Below the pieces are notes generated by a model, which had not been told where the DNA came from, ran no database searches, and saw only the letters and a program-made list of their open reading frames with translations. Shown here piece by piece: positions 1-9,920 of a DNA stretch of 32,027 nt (positions are counted from its first letter, which is position 1; each line of letters starts with the position of its first letter). The DNA lies in the NCBI GenBank assembly GCA_000320605.2, contig KB445791.1:186337-218363 (forward strand), given 5' to 3'. The position numbers and the translations under genes were made by a program. The DNA is from Gelatoporia subvermispora B (taxonomy: Eukaryota; Basidiomycota; Agaricomycetes; Polyporales; Gelatoporiaceae).

Positions 1-2078
1 ATTCTCGATTCCGATGCAGCCTTTTCAGCCATCTCGATGAACTGTGCGGCCGTGACAATCTCGTCCCAGGCCGAAGACGTAGGTGTCAGGTGGTGCAAGA
101 ACAGACCGCTCTGAATCGAGGGCCTGAAGCCCTTCCAGAGGCGTTCAACCCGATCCTGCTCGGTAAGAACTCCAGCCGATAGCATCAGAGTCTCGAGCTG
201 ATGGACATAGTCTAGCACAGATCTGTCCCCCTGCCGGAAGCGATCGAGTCGGTCCCTCATGCGGCTCCGGAAGTCAATAGGGAAGCAATAATTAAATAAC
301 TCAATGAAGAATCTTTGCAGGGTCCAATTCCGAGGATTACGAGAGACAGTGTTCACGTAGAACTCGTAAGCCTTGTCCTTAAGGAAGTAAGACAGAGTAG
401 AGACCTGCCTCCACTGGGGCAGTGCATAGCCATCGACATAGTCGGTGGCTTGTTGAATGAATTTGTGGAATATATTTACGTCCGTGCGACCATCGTAGGT
501 GTCAGGCTCGCGCGGCTTAAGGTGAGGGTGCGAGCGGCTACGGGAAGCACGGCTAGCTCGACGTCGGTGACGACGATGAGAGCATCGGTTGCGACGTCGT
601 GACCGAGAGCGACGGCGACGGTGCCTAGGGCGCGGTGTGGTTGACGAGCTAGAACCGCTCGAGGAAGAAGAGCTGTCCTCTCGTCCAGTCGAGGACGAGC
701 GACTTGAGCTTGAGGACAACGAGCTGGGCTCATCAGGGGGGGCGGCGGCACCTTCCCGTGCCCCAACGCCTTGGAGAGCCCGCCCGAGGTAGCTAGTTGG
801 CTCGATCTGATTAGCGGGTCGAATGGGAGCACCCTGTTGATGAGATCGCTGAGTCGGCCGCCCGAGAGGGAGCTCGCCTGGCTGTGCCATAGCGTGGTCG
901 ACTAGCGAGCCAGCATCCCTCAGGGTGTCTAGTCCGCGTGCTCGCTCGCATTGTCTTAGACGAGGGGGAGACGAATCACTTGATGGGCTGCGTCGTCTAG
1001 GAAACCTGCGGTTTCGTTTGTGTGGAGGCTCCGGCTCATAGTCGGAATCGGTCACACTGCTAGACGAGCTGCTCGCGGACCCGGAGGAGGGGCGAGCCTT
1101 CTTAGAGCCCCTCAATCGGGTGTGGGAACGTCCACAATCCCGTCTCTTAGGGACATCTGAGTGGTGAGCTCCGGAACCCTGATCACCAGATTGATCACGG
1201 GTATCCTTCGAGGTCCTAGATGAAGCTAATTTCTTCTGCTGTTTCTTCCAGAGCTTAACAGCTTGCCTCAGGGCATCCTCGCTGAGGTCTTCGGGGTTAT
1301 CGTCCTCAGAGGAAGAAGGCGGAGCCTCTTCCGAAGGCTTCTTGCCTTGGGAAAACTCTTCCAGGGCACGACGCTGTGCTTCCGGATCGAGTTCCTCCTC
1401 AGGAATGCCGACGGCGCCCCAGTTCCGGGCGTCGACGGTCTTCCCCTTCCAGCGCGAGGGCCCCTCACCTCGGGACTCATCTTCTGAGTCGTCCGGGGCG
1501 TCCTCGACGTACGCGGTCTTAGTACGAGTCGGTCCTGCGGGCTCAATGATAGCCGCGGTGATGATGGCAGGCTGTTGCGCCTCCGGTTGAGTATCTCCAG
1601 TCCCTAATGTGGGCGTCGACCACTCGGGACGTCTGAGCTGAGCTGCGTCGAAACTCAGACTGCGCCGACCCCGGCGGGCTCGGGAATCGGTCGTTCCACC
1701 CCCTCGGGCACGCTCAGGCTCGGGGGAAACAAGAACAATTGATTCTTCTTCCAATTTGAGGCTATTCAGCATACTAGACAAGTCCGTTAAACTGGAAATG
1801 TCTGCCTCATCCGAGCGGGATCTGGACTGCCCGGACCTCGGCTCCTCGGTCAACGCGCTGACCGAGGGAACTCCTACTGCGACATCCGTGCCCTGGGGAG
1901 GACCCGAGTCGACAGCAGAGACGGCAGAGCCAATGCTCTCCGTATCAGAGTCTGATGCCTCGCGGTTTCTACAAGCATCAGCTTCAGGGCGCGGAGTAGA
2001 CTGGAACGCACCCGGGATCTGGATGTTGGCGGCGGTCACTGTACCGCGGCGCGAGCGCAGATTGTATCCTGTGGCCAT
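1..2078 (-). CDS. Retrotransposon Gag polyprotein, Ty3/gypsy-like, 5' part, runs off left edge
   Basis: An open frame of 692 codons starts at the ATG complementary to 2076-2078 and stays open to the window edge, so its stop is not visible. About the first 500 residues are low-complexity, rich in Ser, Arg, Glu and Pro, with a long Ser tract followed by an Arg/Ser-rich block (plus coordinates about 520-720). After KPREPDTYDG (residue about 520) a compact domain follows: W-T-L-Q-R-F-F, FNYCFPIDFRSRMRD, the Q-x-x-S-V-x-x-Y-V pattern, and a final helix-rich stretch. This matches the retrotransposon gag (capsid) domain of Ty3/gypsy elements, which packages element RNA into virus-like particles. The zinc knuckle, protease and polymerase would lie to the left, outside the window. 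The frame is undamaged here, so the copy may be young. Known: the gag family. Inferred: Ty3/gypsy rather than another LTR class. Confidence 0.8.
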   Translation of the reverse strand, partial: MATGYNLRSRRGTVTAANIQIPGAFQSTPRPEADACRNREASDSDTESIGSAVSAVDSGPPQGTDVAVGVPSVSALTEEPRSGQSRSRSDEADISSLTDLSSMLNSLKLEEESIVLVSPEPERARGGGTTDSRARRGRRSLSFDAAQLRRPEWSTPTLGTGDTQPEAQQPAIITAAIIEPAGPTRTKTAYVEDAPDDSEDESRGEGPSRWKGKTVDARNWGAVGIPEEELDPEAQRRALEEFSQGKKPSEEAPPSSSEDDNPEDLSEDALRQAVKLWKKQQKKLASSRTSKDTRDQSGDQGSGAHHSDVPKRRDCGRSHTRLRGSKKARPSSGSASSSSSSVTDSDYEPEPPHKRNRRFPRRRSPSSDSSPPRLRQCERARGLDTLRDAGSLVDHAMAQPGELPLGRPTQRSHQQGAPIRPANQIEPTSYLGRALQGVGAREGAAAPPDEPSSLSSSSSRSSSTGREDSSSSSSGSSSSTTPRPRHRRRRSRSRRRNRCSHRRHRRRASRASRSRSHPHLKPREPDTYDGRTDVNIFHKFIQQATDYVDGYALPQWRQVSTLSYFLKDKAYEFYVNTVSRNPRNWTLQRFFIELFNYCFPIDFRSRMRDRLDRFRQGDRSVLDYVHQLETLMLSAGVLTEQDRVERLWKGFRPSIQSGLFLHHLTPTSSAWDEIVTAAQFIEMAEKAASESR

Positions 2079-2574
2079 AATACGATTGAGTCTTGAAGAG
2101 TGAGATAAGTGATGGATTTGAGGTAGGTCGAGGCGGGTCGGTGTTCGGTGCTACGAGTTGATCAGACTCGAGTTGCCAGATACAGCCGTTGCCTAGAGGT
2201 GTGTAGAGAAGCTAGAGAGCCTAGAGCTCAGAAATACGAGAGCTGAACTGTTCAAAATATGTGACGCTCGCTGCTCGTTAAGGCAGGTGGCGACACACGG
2301 GAGGTTTAAGTCGGAGATCACTCGGATAGAACAGGTGGTAGTTCTAGTATTCCAAGTGTGCTGTCTTAGTCGTACAAGTAGAGGTCCTTATATACGCTTA
2401 AGACGTATCGGGGATCGGACTCGGGCAGCAGAAACTACGACAAACGAAAGAGAAACAAGAGGTCGTCGAAACATACGTAGGCGCTGAGGCCCGAATAGGA
2501 AGACAACCATTCGCTGGCGCCACACGCGCCGCGCGCGCAAGTGAGCGCCAACTTAGATCAAGCGCCTTCGCGAC
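2079..2574 (-). repeat. Putative 5' LTR and leader of the retrotransposon
   Basis: This is the stretch directly upstream of the Gag start, read on the minus strand. It contains a TATA-like box (GTATATAAGG, complement of 2387-2396) and a possible primer-binding site, TGGCAACTCGAGTCTGATCA (complement of 2158-2177). A candidate outer end begins TGTCGCG at 2574, and a possible LTR 3' end ..CTACACA lies near 2200. No second LTR is inside the window, so the borders cannot be confirmed. The tRNA primer was not identified. Confidence 0.4.
2386..2396 (-). promoter_or_regulatory. TATA-like box of the retroelement
   Basis: The sequence on the minus strand reads CGTATATAAGG, about 310 bp upstream of the Gag ATG. 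This position fits a U3 promoter followed by an R/U5 segment and an untranslated leader. Confidence 0.4.
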
Positions 2575-3096
2575 ATTTTAACTTGCCCTCCCAGTAAGTA
2601 ACTGTAAGTAACTTAAAGTTAATAATGTCAAATGAATGAGAATGGGGAGTAGGCAAGCCCACTGAATAGTCTGCTTCCTTGGCTGTCGGCATGTTTTGAA
2701 CTTGTGTATCTTACCCCTGCTCCCTGCTCGGCTGGCGACCCAAATGTAGCACTGCCAGATATACCGCTGTTGTTCTTGATCTCTTGACTCAAGCATTGAC
2801 CGACTTTGCCAATCGAGTTGTGTTCTCGTTCTCCGTGCAACATTTCCAATGACTCATGGTGTTCTCAGATATATCACATCCATGCACCGGAACATGCAAA
2901 GGAGGTATACATCATCGGCTTCTATGATACATGGCCTCATGACGAAGACAGGGCCCGTGAATTTGCGGTAGTATGTCCAATTATACGAATAACTCCGGTA
3001 TATTCATGACTAGCCCTTTGAGAAAGGACATAATGTCCACAAGGCTTGCCAGTATAACATCTAGTCTACCATGCTGAAGGCCGCCAAATGAAGCAA
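2575..3096. other. Intergenic, nothing recognised
   Basis: This interval separates the retroelement from the stop codon of the HET gene. It holds only short open frames (up to about 73 codons) with no recognisable motif. A small direct repeat, AAGTAACTGTAAGTAACTTAA, lies near 2594-2614. The HET gene 3' untranslated region should lie in its right-hand part. Confidence 0.5.
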
Positions 3097-4815
3097 TCAT
3101 CCCATCGAAGCGTAGATCGGAGCATAGCGCTTTGGCCCTCCCACACAGAACTGTTGTTTCTTCCAAGATCTGGCCCAGACTAGAGCTTGTGCATTAAGTA
3201 AGAAGTACGATTGTACGTGAAACTTCCCCGGGGCGTGTTCAATGAGGAGCATGGCGCGAATGGTGTTCCCATCCGTCACTGCTGGTACGCCGTTATAGAA
3301 ACCCAACATGACTGCAAAGCCGCGACTGCATATTGGTGGTAAGATTAGGGCTCCTTCATCCGCACCCGAATGAGTCTCATCTGGTGCGTCCAGCTCCCAG
3401 ATGGTACCGTCCATAGCCTGCATAATTCTCGGATGCGCTGCATCATCGTATGGCGACTCCATTGCAAATAAAACCTCACGCTGGGAGCGAGAAACAGGGA
3501 TGGCCGTAGCCTCGAAGGTGTGATAACCCTCCGTGTCCATCGAGCCCTTAGGAAGCGCACACAGCGCCGCTTCGTTTGGATAGTGACTCTCCACAAATTG
3601 CGCCACCTCTTTCTCCTCTCCGTGGAGGTCGATGAGCGCCTTTCCAGCGACAGACGTCTTGGGGAACGTCGGGAAGGTGGAGAGGTATGGGCACGGCGGG
3701 ATAAACACCGATATACCCAGCCAGCTGGCGCTGCGACCCTGGGCGAGGATAGCCCGCGCGAGGGCGATAGTCGCACCGATACGATCGTCCGTCGCGAACG
3801 CAGCGGGGTCGAGCGACACGCCGAAGATACCCATAACTGAGAATACCATGTCGACGGGGCGCGAGGATGTGCGGGCAAGTGCACACTGCCAGATGCAGAA
3901 GTCGCGCATCTCGTCTGTGTCAAGATCCCGCGACATCGCAAAGCCGAGCGCTGTGACGTGCGGCAAGCGCGTGCGTGTCGTATCGCCATGGTGGAGCGCT
4001 GCTGGGTCAAAGGGCTGTTGGCCAAAGAGCGCAGCCTCTATGGGTATACGCCCGGAGGTATGAGTTCTGCCCTGCATAGACTTCGAAGGAGTGAACCAAA
4101 GGTACCCGGAGGTGCATGCAGTGAGTACAGCGTGTAGTTCCAACATGGCGGAACGACTTGGTGTAACCAGCTCTATAGGCCGAGACCAGTTCTCGCCTCC
4201 AAATTCAATGAGCACTTCTCCCGGTCCATGTGTCCAGGCAAACAGCACGGCGACAGAAGGTGGCGCGAGAACCTCCTGTAGGGTCCAGCCTCGATGAATC
4301 CACTGGGTGTCCTCAACCAATGGGACAAGGCGACGCAGACCTCCGGGAACGACAATGCTGAGCGTGGAAAAGAGGTACATGCGGTACATCTCACGGATCT
4401 GCCACCGCTTATCCTGTTTGCTGGTCTGCATGATGCATAGCCTGTCGAGCCAGAGATGTGAGGCACCGCAGGCGAGGGATGCGGCGCATGCATCGAAGAG
4501 AACGTCCACGCCAATGGGATCTGCATCTTCTGCTCCACGAATACTGAACTCCTGCCTGGTATTCACGCCGCTATGTAGCGCGTTCCCGCGCCATACGTAC
4601 GAGATGGCCGAGTAGATGACGCAAGGGAAGACCGAGTACTCGCAAATAGAAAGTGTATGGCTCGAGACAACTTCAGCGCAATTGACCAGTCGATATCGCT
4701 CGGGTGTGGCAGTGGAGGTGATATCTACATGCTGCTCTCTTGTAGACAGCTGATTGAGTGAGATTCTGTAGATTTCTCTGCTTGTATCCTGGGTACTTGC
4801 TGGGTGAGCTACCAT
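3097..4815 (-). CDS. HET-domain (heterokaryon incompatibility) protein
   Basis: This intronless gene encodes 572 residues. The N-terminal third carries the three blocks of the HET domain: AISYVW at residues 70-75; LWLDRLCIMQ followed by W-Q-I-R-E-M-Y-R-M-Y at 121-147; and RGWTLQEVLAP at 175-185. The rest has no domain I recognise and may be the variable effector or sensing part usual in this family. HET-domain proteins trigger growth arrest or cell death when genetically different fungal hyphae fuse. They occur in large families in Agaricomycetes, and many have no assigned incompatibility locus. The start was taken at the first ATG of the frame, which leaves about 65 residues before the first HET block, a normal spacing. 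No NACHT, ankyrin or WD40 region is fused to it. Its neighbours (retroelement, decayed F-box gene) suggest a fast-evolving region. Confidence 0.88.
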   Translation of the reverse strand: MVAHPASTQDTSREIYRISLNQLSTREQHVDITSTATPERYRLVNCAEVVSSHTLSICEYSVFPCVIYSAISYVWRGNALHSGVNTRQEFSIRGAEDADPIGVDVLFDACAASLACGASHLWLDRLCIMQTSKQDKRWQIREMYRMYLFSTLSIVVPGGLRRLVPLVEDTQWIHRGWTLQEVLAPPSVAVLFAWTHGPGEVLIEFGGENWSRPIELVTPSRSAMLELHAVLTACTSGYLWFTPSKSMQGRTHTSGRIPIEAALFGQQPFDPAALHHGDTTRTRLPHVTALGFAMSRDLDTDEMRDFCIWQCALARTSSRPVDMVFSVMGIFGVSLDPAAFATDDRIGATIALARAILAQGRSASWLGISVFIPPCPYLSTFPTFPKTSVAGKALIDLHGEEKEVAQFVESHYPNEAALCALPKGSMDTEGYHTFEATAIPVSRSQREVLFAMESPYDDAAHPRIMQAMDGTIWELDAPDETHSGADEGALILPPICSRGFAVMLGFYNGVPAVTDGNTIRAMLLIEHAPGKFHVQSYFLLNAQALVWARSWKKQQFCVGGPKRYAPIYASMG

Positions 4816-6125
4816 TACAAACCAGATAGGGGAATACGTGCAGGTTCTGTAACAGGATTCGTATGTTTGCCGTGGGATAATAGACCTTGTTTCGTCTTCG
4901 TGGTATTCACTACTCCTTGAGGATGTCCAGGAAGATACGACGGGAATGAGCTAATTGACTGTTGTCTGTCCTGCAGACTTTCGCCTCTACTATCATGCAG
5001 TGACATTTTGATGTCGGTGAGCTCAACCAGTGATAAATTGTCCGAACAACGACAGGAACAGTAAGCGAATTCGCCATGACGAAGGCGATTTCCCATGCAT
5101 TGCCACGTGAGCTTTCTATCTGCTTTCGCATTGCGCGGCCTCTGGTTGAGTTGCCCATGCTGCTTTCTAGCCTGCATACCTCTCGAGATAGGCCATCCTA
5201 CCCCTCGAGACCGCGTTACCATAGAGTATCATGTCATTCTGATTGGAACTGAATGTCTCTTTGTCGGCATCTTGTCTGACTGGATATCCAAGCTCTGCGC
5301 TGCTGGCGATTTTGAGGCTGTGACATTGAATACTGCTCAAGTGCTGCTTGCTTGTGGGCATTGCGGCTATCTCAGATGTAGTCTGACACATTTCGTAGAC
5401 CAAATACCACAGCAAATTGTTGGCAGCGGCCTTTAAGCATAGACTCCCCGTAGGTGCTGCGACCGAGCTACCGGTCTCAACTGCGAGAGTCGCCAGGGCA
5501 GCTAGTGAAGGCCTGAGACTTGACCTGGGAAATATGACATACGCGAATAATGCTGTGAGCTATGGCAATCGTCGTACATGTACTTGACATATGCGCCCTG
5601 TGGCATTGAGGCGGCCGAAGGGCCGCCACTTGCTCCCTGCTGTACTAAGCAGTGTACACATGCCATCCGTGGCGGTACGCATTTACGGAAGAGCATATGG
5701 GAATACGTGGTCTAGGAGATCCACATACTAGCACTGCAAATAGCACTATGCGATGCGCAGACTTAGAATCACGCCAAAAGGATGGCGTGCAGTGCAAAAG
5801 CGCAGCGTGGCTGTGTTGGAGGCAGAAATCACAAGTACGTGAATCCTGTGCAAGATAGAAACAGCTCTTTTGGACTTTAAGCATTGACCTTGATGCAACT
5901 ATCGGACGCCTTGTTCACTCATGCTGAATGTTACGGCCGCAGGTGACCCTGTCGATCACGCAAAATTCAAATGAATGGTGCGCGCTTCGATTGCAGTGTC
6001 ACGAGCTTTGTACTCAATCAGCTAAAGCTCCGCCCTCCCTTGGCCTCGAAGGAGGCTCTCTGGAGGCATACCACTCGAGTCGGGGTGGACTATCTTTGAT
6101 ATTATCGACGATCCAAAGAGCCTTC
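4816..6125. other. Intergenic upstream of the HET gene, nothing recognised
   Basis: Only scattered frames of up to about 135 codons are present, on both strands. None has a recognisable motif, signal peptide or intron pattern. The HET promoter should lie in the left-hand few hundred bases. No clear TATA box was seen there. Confidence 0.45.
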
Positions 6126-7535
6126 TGGCGTGTGGGTGCACGTGCAAGATATTTCGAGAGGTAGTGAGGCAGATCACCAGTGCCAGGCGGAAAACTTCAG
6201 CTTTCTTTCCCGCAGACGCGAAGAACGTGATAGCAAGCGACGCTGCGTATGGACAGTTTGCAATTCGGTTGAATTTTAGAACCACAGATTTTCCCTCATG
6301 GATGGCGACTTACGCCATGGCTGGCCCCCATCTAAACAGACTCGGCATATTCAGCCACTGGCTCGACCCAGAACATCTGTTGCCATTGCGACTGCAAACG
6401 AGACTTGCACTATCCTCGCTGAAGTGGGTCATTTCCTGAGATCTTCATTGCATTCATTTCTCGTCATTCTCCGAGTTCGCTCGCATTGTTTGTGCCTTGC
6501 CCGACTTGTCTCGATTGACAATGTCCGAAGTCACCGACATTATGACAGCCGGAGCTACATTCTGAAAGGTGTATATTTCGCTAGTAATTTGCGCCTCAAA
6601 CATCTCGAAGTATGTCAGTATTCCTTCTCACAAGTTGAGATGCATCTCACTGACACGGTCCCTGCCAGATCTGGCGCTGCGCATATAGCGAATCGCATCC
6701 ATTTTGGAATCTACGCAGGGCCCCGATGCTCTCTGAGAGCTTAGAAATTCTCCGCATCAATCATCACGACCCAGGGGCTCTGAAAAACAGTCTTCGGCCT
6801 TTGACCATTCCCCCACACAGCTCCTCTCTACAAGCTTGACGCATCTCAAGCGGCTCCAATATGATGCTGACGTGAACTGTACGCGGGCGCGCATCTCAGG
6901 TACCCACGACATGCTCTCTCACAGTCCCACCCATCGCATGACGGCCATGGAAATCAGATGGCAATGTTCCTATTCCTTGCCTCGTCTTGCCTCGTCCAGA
7001 TGAGCGGGAAGGACTCCTGCCCATTTTGGAGGACACGATCGCAACTGCAGACTTATCCTCCCTGAAGACCATCTCTGTGTCCTTTTTCACTGGTGGTTCG
7101 AGCGACAGCGCCTACATCCGTGCTGCAGTATGCTCGTGGTCGTCCTCGCCAAGGTGGCAGAAGATGTTCAACTTGGAACATAATTCATTGACATCTTTTG
7201 GAGGGCGCGAAAGGGAGGAGCCCTTCCGTAGAAACATGACTTCGGAGAGCGCGGATGGGAATGCCGAGGTACTTCCAGAGGGACTTGTTCTGTCCGTCAA
7301 CCTTGGAGACATATTTGTCGGAGTCGATGCGGTGACTGCCGTATTCGCGTCGCCGTTGCTCATAATGGGATTGGCTCTGATGTTGAAGGATTCCAAAGAT
7401 CCAGCGTTATGAGAACCTCTTTCTCCACCCTTAATCATACACCACTATCAAGGTCACAGATCTCTCGAATTCAAGGGGCTTTCAGAGCTCCGATATCTCC
7501 CGTCAAGGGCTTTCAATTGTAGACGGTAACTCCTT
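6126..7535 (+). pseudogene. Decayed F-box/LRR-type protein gene
   Basis: Pieces in shifting frames recall the leucine-rich half of basidiomycete F-box proteins. A first piece (from about 6164) contains FPSWMATYAM, HLNRLGIF and LSSLKWVIS. It hits TGA at 6437-6439, then continues in the same frame as FSSFSEFARIVCALPDLSRL, a typical LRR-like stretch, to a second stop at about 6562. Later pieces in other frames include LRLKHLEVCQYSFSQ (about 6590), LTHLKRLQYDADV (about 6838), ILEDTIATADLSSLKTISV (about 7022) and LEFKGLSELRYLPS (about 7467). No F-box is recognisable at the 5' end. F-box proteins select substrates for SCF ubiquitin ligases; this copy could not make a full product unless several unrecognised introns remove the stops. 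The family call comes from motif texture, not from a search. Confidence 0.42.
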
Positions 7536-8479
7536 GATGTATTGGAAGCAGCGTCGGTATACGACACCATTCATGCACGTCATTCGCGACAACGACGTTG
7601 TGGAAGAATCCAGCCCCGAAGAAATTTCTAGTCGCTTCACCATAGTCCGATCTCGTAATCACAGGGGCAGAGAATTGTTGAACGAGTAGCATTGAGTGAT
7701 CAGAGTAATGTATGAGGCTATGGGGTGAGAAGAAACTGTCGACAATGTGCTTTTACACGTTGTACGTTTCGAAGCCATAACGCAGACATGCGATCAGGAA
7801 GCTTACGGCGGCCGCCGCCATTCTCCATCGTGGACAGATAGCATGCTGTGAGCTGTGAGCTCATGCTTGGAGCTGTTGCCTGAATGCCGTATTGTTGTAT
7901 GCAATAAATGAAATTCTCAAGACGGATGACGTCGCGTCAGTCGCGTCACGGTGTGCTTCGGTTCCGCACCCATGAGGACTCGGCGATTGTACGACGATAT
8001 GAGACTGATTGCAATTCATGTCGGAGTGGTGTACCGGTCGCACCTGCCGCTGCAGAACATCGGTAAGATGTCCCTGCAATTGCGCGTGTTTGCCTGTTCA
8101 GAAACTCATGTCGTGGATCCTTTGTCTTTGTGCCAAAAGCATGGCACTGGTCCCGACATCAACCTTCCATACACACATCTATCGTTACCACGCCCGACAG
8201 GCTTGTGAACTGCTATGTTCTCAGAACTTGGAAACGTGTATCTACTGCGTCCGAGGAATTCAGAGGCTCTGCTGCTCAGCCCCTCACTGGTCGCTGCATG
8301 ATCTTAGCCGTGATTGGGCCATGATGAGGGTGACAGGCCTTACAAGTCCTGCCTCCAATGGCTATGCGAGGCCCGGGACTCCGGCTCGTACTGTTCTACC
8401 GCTAGCAGTTCCTGCGCGACACCTAAGGACAAACAACCAAATGGCGTCATTGCGGCACGGCGTTGACCCAGCCCATAGG
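7536..8479. other. Intergenic, nothing recognised
   Basis: This lies between the F-box relic and hydrophobin 1. Short frames on both strands show no motif. The right end should carry the regulatory region of the hydrophobin gene. Confidence 0.45.
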
Positions 8480-8486
8480 TATAAAG
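8480..8486 (+). promoter_or_regulatory. TATA box of hydrophobin 1
   Basis: TATAAAG lies 81 bp upstream of the hydrophobin ATG. The two other intact hydrophobin genes carry TATA-like boxes at almost the same distance (77 and 82 bp), which supports the call. Confidence 0.65.
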
Positions 8487-8560
8487 ACCCTTGTCTTTTC
8501 AAGTCTGACCTCAGGAATACACGCACATCTGTTCGCCCAGTACTCAGCCAACTACTCACA

Positions 8561-9003
8561 ATGAAGTTCTCCGTCCTCGCCGCTCTCACTACCCTCGCCA
8601 CCCTTGCTGCCGCCACCCCCGCACCCAACAACGCGCCTTCCTCTAGCGCGTCGTGCTGCACCTCAATCGGCCAGGCCGACAGCGACCCCATCGCGACTGT
8701 TCTCAAAGGCCTCGGTGTCGTTGTTCAGGACATCACCGCTATCGTCGGCGTGAACTGTTCCCCGATCACCGTCGTGGGCGTTGGCAGCGGCAATGCCTGG
8801 TATGTCCTCTGCAGGCTCCTGATCAATGATCATCAGGTTTTGGTGCTCACATGAGTTTCCTGCAGCTCAGGAACTACCGTCTCTTGCTCCAGCTCTGAGC
8901 GTGAGTGCTATGTACGGTATACGCGTTAGCTAGCCCTGGCTGATAAGGTGCCTTGACAGTCGGCGGCCTCATTCAGATTGGCTGCGTTCCCGTCACGGCT
9001 TGA
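8561..9003 (+). CDS. Hydrophobin 1, class I-like, six-cysteine variant
   Basis: Three exons (8561-8799, 8866-8900, 8960-9003) encode 105 residues. A secretion signal, MKFSVLAALTTLATLAAA, leads the protein. Cysteines are at 32-33, 66, 80, 87 and 100. The spacing C-C-x32-C-x13-C-x6-C-x12-C and the GVNCSPITVVGVG and GGLIQIGCVP blocks are those of class I hydrophobins. These are small secreted amphipathic proteins that coat hyphae and fruit bodies at air-water interfaces. Canonical C1 is absent from the 13 residues between the signal peptide and the CC pair, and the C6 position is Ser86, leaving six of eight cysteines. Introns of 66 and 59 nt are GT..AG, and the first splits the codon of C5, as in the other copies here. 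Downstream, 918 bp away on the same strand, is a GH31 gene; this pair is mirrored at 16.1-21.1 kb. Confidence 0.9.
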
Positions 9004-9857
9004 ACCGTTCTCGATGGTGCCCGAACCGTTGATGTACGATAGATGGAGTTAGGAGAAGTGAGGCGAGAGTCGCAGCTGAAGCGCCGATGATTCATAGAAA
9101 ATGCGGGAAATGATATGCCATTGATGATTGCTGAACAATTTTTGAGACTTGTTTGCAAGACAAGTTCAGAAAAACAATGTCGTGATCACGATCGACGTTG
9201 TAGTACTATGTTCGTCTACGCTTCTCCGTCGCGCGCTGGTGACCCCGAGTCGTGTCAAACTGTCCGTTCATCCGTTCGGGCCGGGTTTGAGGATAGTCTT
9301 CGATTCTTGAGTTCGAATTTTGTATCCTGGTTCGAACTACTGAGCCAGCCCCATTGAATAGACCGTCCCATGACGCATCTCCGGCGCATTCTAAGTAATC
9401 CAGTTCTATCAAACCAGGTCCTTGCTCAGGAGATGCGAGCGTCTGGAAAAACAATTTCTCATGATTGGCGATGGACCAGCCAGGCAGGTGACCGACTGCG
9501 ATTTCGGCTTCGTCGAAGTCGCAGCCTACCTGTGTCTCAGTTTGTGCAGCGATGAGAGCTCTCGTATGTAACACCCCGAGGATTAGCATATTTCAAATTG
9601 AATCGCATGTTTCATCGTCAGTGGTCAAAAACAATGGAATGGTAAGCGCTTTTGCTCGACGTTGTTTTGCACAAGCGCTTGCGATAGGTCATGGGACCGT
9701 TTCTGGGTCGGATGCGCGCCACCCAGTCCGCACATTTCATGTCCTCCTGCCCTCCATGTCCTCTGCATCTAGGAGCATGACCTACTCCGCTCTCAATTGC
9801 CTTTCAATAATCAGAGTCTCGTAGGGCCGTAGGATGCCGGGCCGCACGGGCAGACGC
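9004..9857. other. Intergenic between hydrophobin 1 and GH31 gene 1
   Basis: No gene is recognised. It should hold the hydrophobin 3' untranslated region and the GH31 upstream control region. Short frames on both strands have no motif. Confidence 0.45.
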
Positions 9858-9864
9858 TATAAAG
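9858..9864 (+). promoter_or_regulatory. TATA box of GH31 gene 1
   Basis: TATAAAG lies 63 bp upstream of the chosen ATG. The paralogue on the minus strand has GATATAAGAGGGC at the matching place, followed by similar sequence (..TTTTCGGCCGTATCTCGCTG against ..TTTTTGGCTATTTCTCGCTG). The core promoter is therefore conserved between the two copies. Confidence 0.65.
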
Positions 9865-9920
9865 GGCCAATTTTTGGCTATTTCTCGCTGACCCTGCTCG
9901 TGTCAGCCTAGATGCTCAGC

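Noticed and set aside
476..832. 118-codon minus-strand frame in the left region
   Set aside because: It overlaps the Gag frame in another register and shows no domain. Gag explains the sequence.
3345..4063. Long overlapping open frames on both strands inside the HET gene
   Set aside because: They are shadows of the HET reading frame. They lack HET motifs and have unlikely compositions.
6987..7412. 141-codon frame with a hydrophobic end, possible small membrane protein
   Set aside because: Part of it (LEDTIATADLSSLKTISV) fits the F-box/LRR relic better, and there is no independent support for a separate gene.
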